Shown here: piece after piece, positions 61,964 to 64,000 of the stretch
How positions within the stretch are numbered: position 1 is the stretch's first letter
How the letters are laid out: each line of letters starts with the position of its first letter
Assembly (NCBI RefSeq): GCF_001431045.1
Contig: NZ_BCLE01000017.1
Span: 1 to 64,000 of the forward strand
Length of the DNA stretch: 64,000 bases
Source: Streptococcus orisasini
GTDB lineage: Bacteria > Bacillota > Bacilli > Lactobacillales > Streptococcaceae
Direction of reading: 5' to 3'
Made by a program: the position numbers and the translations under genes
Notes under the pieces: model-generated
Told to the model about the DNA's origin: nothing
Seen by the model: only the letters and a program-made list of their open reading frames with translations
The model's database searches: none

Positions 61964-62998
61964 ATGTCAAAAAAAGAAAATATTAAACGAATGCTGAAAG
62001 GAGACTTTATTGGTGAAGTGCCATTTTCATTTTGGACACACTTTCCAAATATTGATAGAGACCCTGAGCAAATAGCGCAAGCTACCTACAAACTTCATAA
62101 AGAATTTCATACTGATTTTATCAAGACAATGAATAATGGAATGTATTCTACTGAGGATTTTGGGACTGAAATTGATCATTCTGAGGTTTTAAAAGGCGGT
62201 GTTTCTAAATTGATCAAAACACCGATAAATAGTTATTCAGACTGGAAAGACTTGCCGCTTTTAAGTCTAAAAACAGCTCCTTCTTTGCAGAGAGAATTAG
62301 ATTATTTAAAAAGATTGCTGAATCTTGTAAAAGATGAGGTTCCTGTTATTGTAACTGTTTTTAGTCCTTTAACAACAGCAGATAAATTATCAAAAGGGAA
62401 AATTCAGTCGCACTTGTCCCAAAATGATGGTGTGGATTTGATTTCGGCTTTAGACAAAATTGCAGCTGTCACTGCAGAATTTGCCAGTGAGACTATCCGT
62501 TTAGGTGCTTCAGGAATTTACTTAGCCAGCCAATTAAGTACTTTTGAAAAATTATCAGCTGCTCAGTATCACAAATATGGAAAACCTTTTGACTTGAAAG
62601 TATTGGAGGCTGCTAAAGAAGGCTGGTTCAACGTTTTGCATCTGCATGGAAAAGATACCATGTTTGACGTTGTCAAAGACTATCCTGTTCAGGTTATCAA
62701 TTGGCATATAGGAGAATGTTACCCTGGTCCCAGAGAAGGACAAATCTATTCAGGCAAAGTTATAATGGGAGGTCTAAACAGATGGGACATTAGCAGATCA
62801 AGCTACAACAGTCTTCATCATCAAATTTATAGAGCTGTTTATGATACTAGAGGCGAAGGTTTAATCTTAACACCTGGCTGTGTTATTCCTCAACCCTTTG
62901 ATTCTGAGATAATTGACTACATTAAACAAATAAAAAAAGAAACAGAAGCTATTATTTTTAATCAAAAAACGGAACTATTTGAAAATGGCTATCTGTAA
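61964..62998 (+). CDS. Uroporphyrinogen decarboxylase (URO-D) superfamily protein
   Basis: A 344-residue URO-D-fold protein. The fold family includes heme-pathway UroD and the MtaA/CmuA corrinoid methyltransferases. KRMLKGDFIGEVPFSFWTHF near the start, VIVTVFSPLT and FNVLHLHGKDTMFD are typical of the methyltransferase-like branch. Streptococci lack heme synthesis, so a methyl-transfer or methionine-like role is more plausible than heme synthesis. It follows two amino-acid permease genes and a structured leader, suggesting joint regulation. The substrate is not known. Confidence 0.85.
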   Translation: MSKKENIKRMLKGDFIGEVPFSFWTHFPNIDRDPEQIAQATYKLHKEFHTDFIKTMNNGMYSTEDFGTEIDHSEVLKGGVSKLIKTPINSYSDWKDLPLLSLKTAPSLQRELDYLKRLLNLVKDEVPVIVTVFSPLTTADKLSKGKIQSHLSQNDGVDLISALDKIAAVTAEFASETIRLGASGIYLASQLSTFEKLSAAQYHKYGKPFDLKVLEAAKEGWFNVLHLHGKDTMFDVVKDYPVQVINWHIGECYPGPREGQIYSGKVIMGGLNRWDISRSSYNSLHHQIYRAVYDTRGEGLILTPGCVIPQPFDSEIIDYIKQIKKETEAIIFNQKTELFENGYL

Positions 62999-63042
62999 TG
63001 TGCTCTGGCTTAGTAAACAGTTTGATAAGATTTGAGTTCAAA

Positions 63043-63101
63043 AAAAGCGGATAAACTCTACATGAATGTTAGTCAATCATGGTAGGAGTCTGTCCGCTTT
63101 T
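63043..63101. terminator. Bidirectional terminator hairpin
   Basis: aaaagcgga pairs with tccgctttt and aactc with gagt(t)-like inner pairing, mismatched between them. It lies between the UroD-family gene and the cyclophilin gene, and each strand gets a short T-run. Confidence 0.7.
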
Positions 63102-63121
63102 GGAGTATAAGGTAATTGGTT

Positions 63122-63895
63122 CTATTTCTTATCAAACTGGTAATCTTTAAGAACGGTAATCGTCTTGATAATTACTTTCTCCTCAGGCTTGCCGTTTTGG
63201 TCAGTCTTGATTGCTGCGATAGCATCAACAGTCTCCATTCCTTTAATGACTTGTCCAAAGACCGTATAATTGCCATCAAGTTTTGGAGTTCCGCCTTTTT
63301 TATAAGCCTTGATTATTTTTTGAGGGTAGAGTTCAACTGAGAGCTGTTTAGCCTGATTGGCCTTATTTTGGACAATGTAAAATTGGCTGGCATTGGTGTT
63401 AGGACCAGCATTGGCCATAGCCAGAGCGCCCCTTAGATGATAGAGATATTTTGAGCTTTCATTGGCAAAGCCTTGGCCGGAATCTTTTGATTTGTCCTTG
63501 CCCTTCCAGATGGATTCGCCACCAGTGCCATCACCTTTAGGATCACCGCCTTGAACAACAAAATCAGCGATAACACGATGGAAGGTCAGATTATTGTAAT
63601 AACCATTTTTAGCATGGGTCAGGAAATTTTCAACAGCCAAAGGAGCATATTTGGGGAACAGTTTAAGAGTAATATCGCCTTTAGATGTCTTGATTTGAAC
63701 CTCGGCTTCATCCTTAGCTACCTTTTGAGACAATTGTGGGAAACTGGCCTTGTTCAATTTTTTCAGTTTATTTTCAGCCTTTTGCTTGGCAATGCTGTTA
63801 TCAACATATTTATCACCTTTAATAGCACGATCCATGTTTTCGCAGCCCGCCAAAAAAACGACAGCTATTAAAATAAGACTTAAAAATTTTTTCAT
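63122..63895 (-). CDS. Cyclophilin-type peptidyl-prolyl isomerase lipoprotein
   Basis: A 257-residue surface lipoprotein. The signal peptide ends in the lipobox LAGC at about residues 15-18. A charged linker leads to a cyclophilin domain (about 65-255). Signature stretches are FHRVIADFVVQGGDPKGDG and ALAMANAGPNTNASQFYI. It should speed folding of secreted proteins at the membrane face, as SlrA does in pneumococcus (family comparison). The start is preceded by an extended -10 (TGG-TAAAAT on the minus strand, 63934-63926). Confidence 0.93.
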   Translation of the reverse strand: MKKFLSLILIAVVFLAGCENMDRAIKGDKYVDNSIAKQKAENKLKKLNKASFPQLSQKVAKDEAEVQIKTSKGDITLKLFPKYAPLAVENFLTHAKNGYYNNLTFHRVIADFVVQGGDPKGDGTGGESIWKGKDKSKDSGQGFANESSKYLYHLRGALAMANAGPNTNASQFYIVQNKANQAKQLSVELYPQKIIKAYKKGGTPKLDGNYTVFGQVIKGMETVDAIAAIKTDQNGKPEEKVIIKTITVLKDYQFDKK

Positions 63896-63925
63896 GATTG
63901 CTCCTTGTCTTTGAAAGATAGCTCT

Positions 63926-63934
63926 ATTTTACCA
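63926..63934 (-). promoter_or_regulatory. Extended -10 promoter of the cyclophilin gene
   Basis: TG-G-TAAAAT on the minus strand, 30 bases before the ATG. The rest of the window edge is not interpretable. Confidence 0.6.
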
Positions 63935-64000
63935 TAAAAAACGGCTTAATATTTGAATTACTAAGCTAAATTTTTATCAAGGTTTAAAAGTACCTCTAAG

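Overview
The window is about 64 kb of chromosome from a low-GC Gram-positive coccus, almost certainly a Streptococcus. The evidence is the gene content and order: tmk-holB-ricT-yabA-rsmI, glmU-nudix-macP-mtnN, upp-clpP-ylbF-ylbG-livKHMGF, and serC-GNAT-serA next to ogt, nth and exoA. From memory, the clpP-liv-tmk and amt-PII-serC-serA-exoA order recalls Streptococcus mutans and its relatives. Species cannot be settled by reading alone. No rRNA, tRNA, CRISPR array, prophage or transposase gene was found.

Layout. 1-3.1 kb: cation efflux, a radical SAM protein, a small membrane protein and the tRNA methyltransferase MnmM. 3.4-8.5 kb: an accessory sugar locus in which a PfkB kinase and a DeoR repressor diverge from a galactitol-type PTS (IIA, IIB, IIC), a 74-residue membrane protein and a class II aldolase, with a perfect cre site on the PTS promoter. 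8.6-18.2 kb: an orphan ABC ATPase, an AI-2E-family permease, a CBS/CorC protein, pflA, ppaC and small stress or unknown genes. 18.3-22.3 kb: a minus-strand siderophore uptake operon (fhuCDBG-like). 22.6-25.8 kb: murE divergent from a lipid flippase. 25.9-28.2 kb: two PLP enzymes of sulfur amino-acid metabolism. 28.6-36.4 kb: upp, clpP with a CtsR operator, ylbF, ylbG, the branched-chain amino-acid ABC transporter with a CodY box, and a CBS-ACT protein. 36.4-40 kb: a DNA replication and repair cluster. 40.2-45.3 kb: nitrogen and serine genes (amt-PII, serC, serA) with GlnR and CodY sites. 45.4-50.1 kb: repair genes, a deoxynucleoside kinase and an SdpR/SdpI-type pair. 50.2-52.2 kb: two unrecognised membrane proteins. 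52.3-58 kb: metG, an ASCH protein, glmU, a nudix hydrolase, macP and mtnN. 58-64 kb: a repeat-rich accessory stretch with small ORFs, an amino-acid ABC transporter that lacks an ATPase, a UroD-family protein and a cyclophilin lipoprotein.

The most unusual signal is in 59.9-62 kb. Two long intergenic leaders, one before an ABC permease gene and one before the UroD-family gene, share a 152-nt block differing at 9 positions with no indels. Several of the differences fall in hairpin loops or compensate each other. The adjoining upstream half has diverged in sequence but keeps matching helices. This looks like a structured RNA or a structured dispersed element, and I could not assign it to a known class. 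Other points of interest are a composite nested repeat at 58.3 kb, two promoters placed so close to the start codon that the mRNAs may be leaderless (14266 and 30239), and two perfect GlnR boxes flanking a CodY-like box at amt.

Regulation is unusually readable. Many promoters carry an extended -10 (TGnTATAAT or TGnTAAAAT), and most operons end in clear intrinsic terminators.
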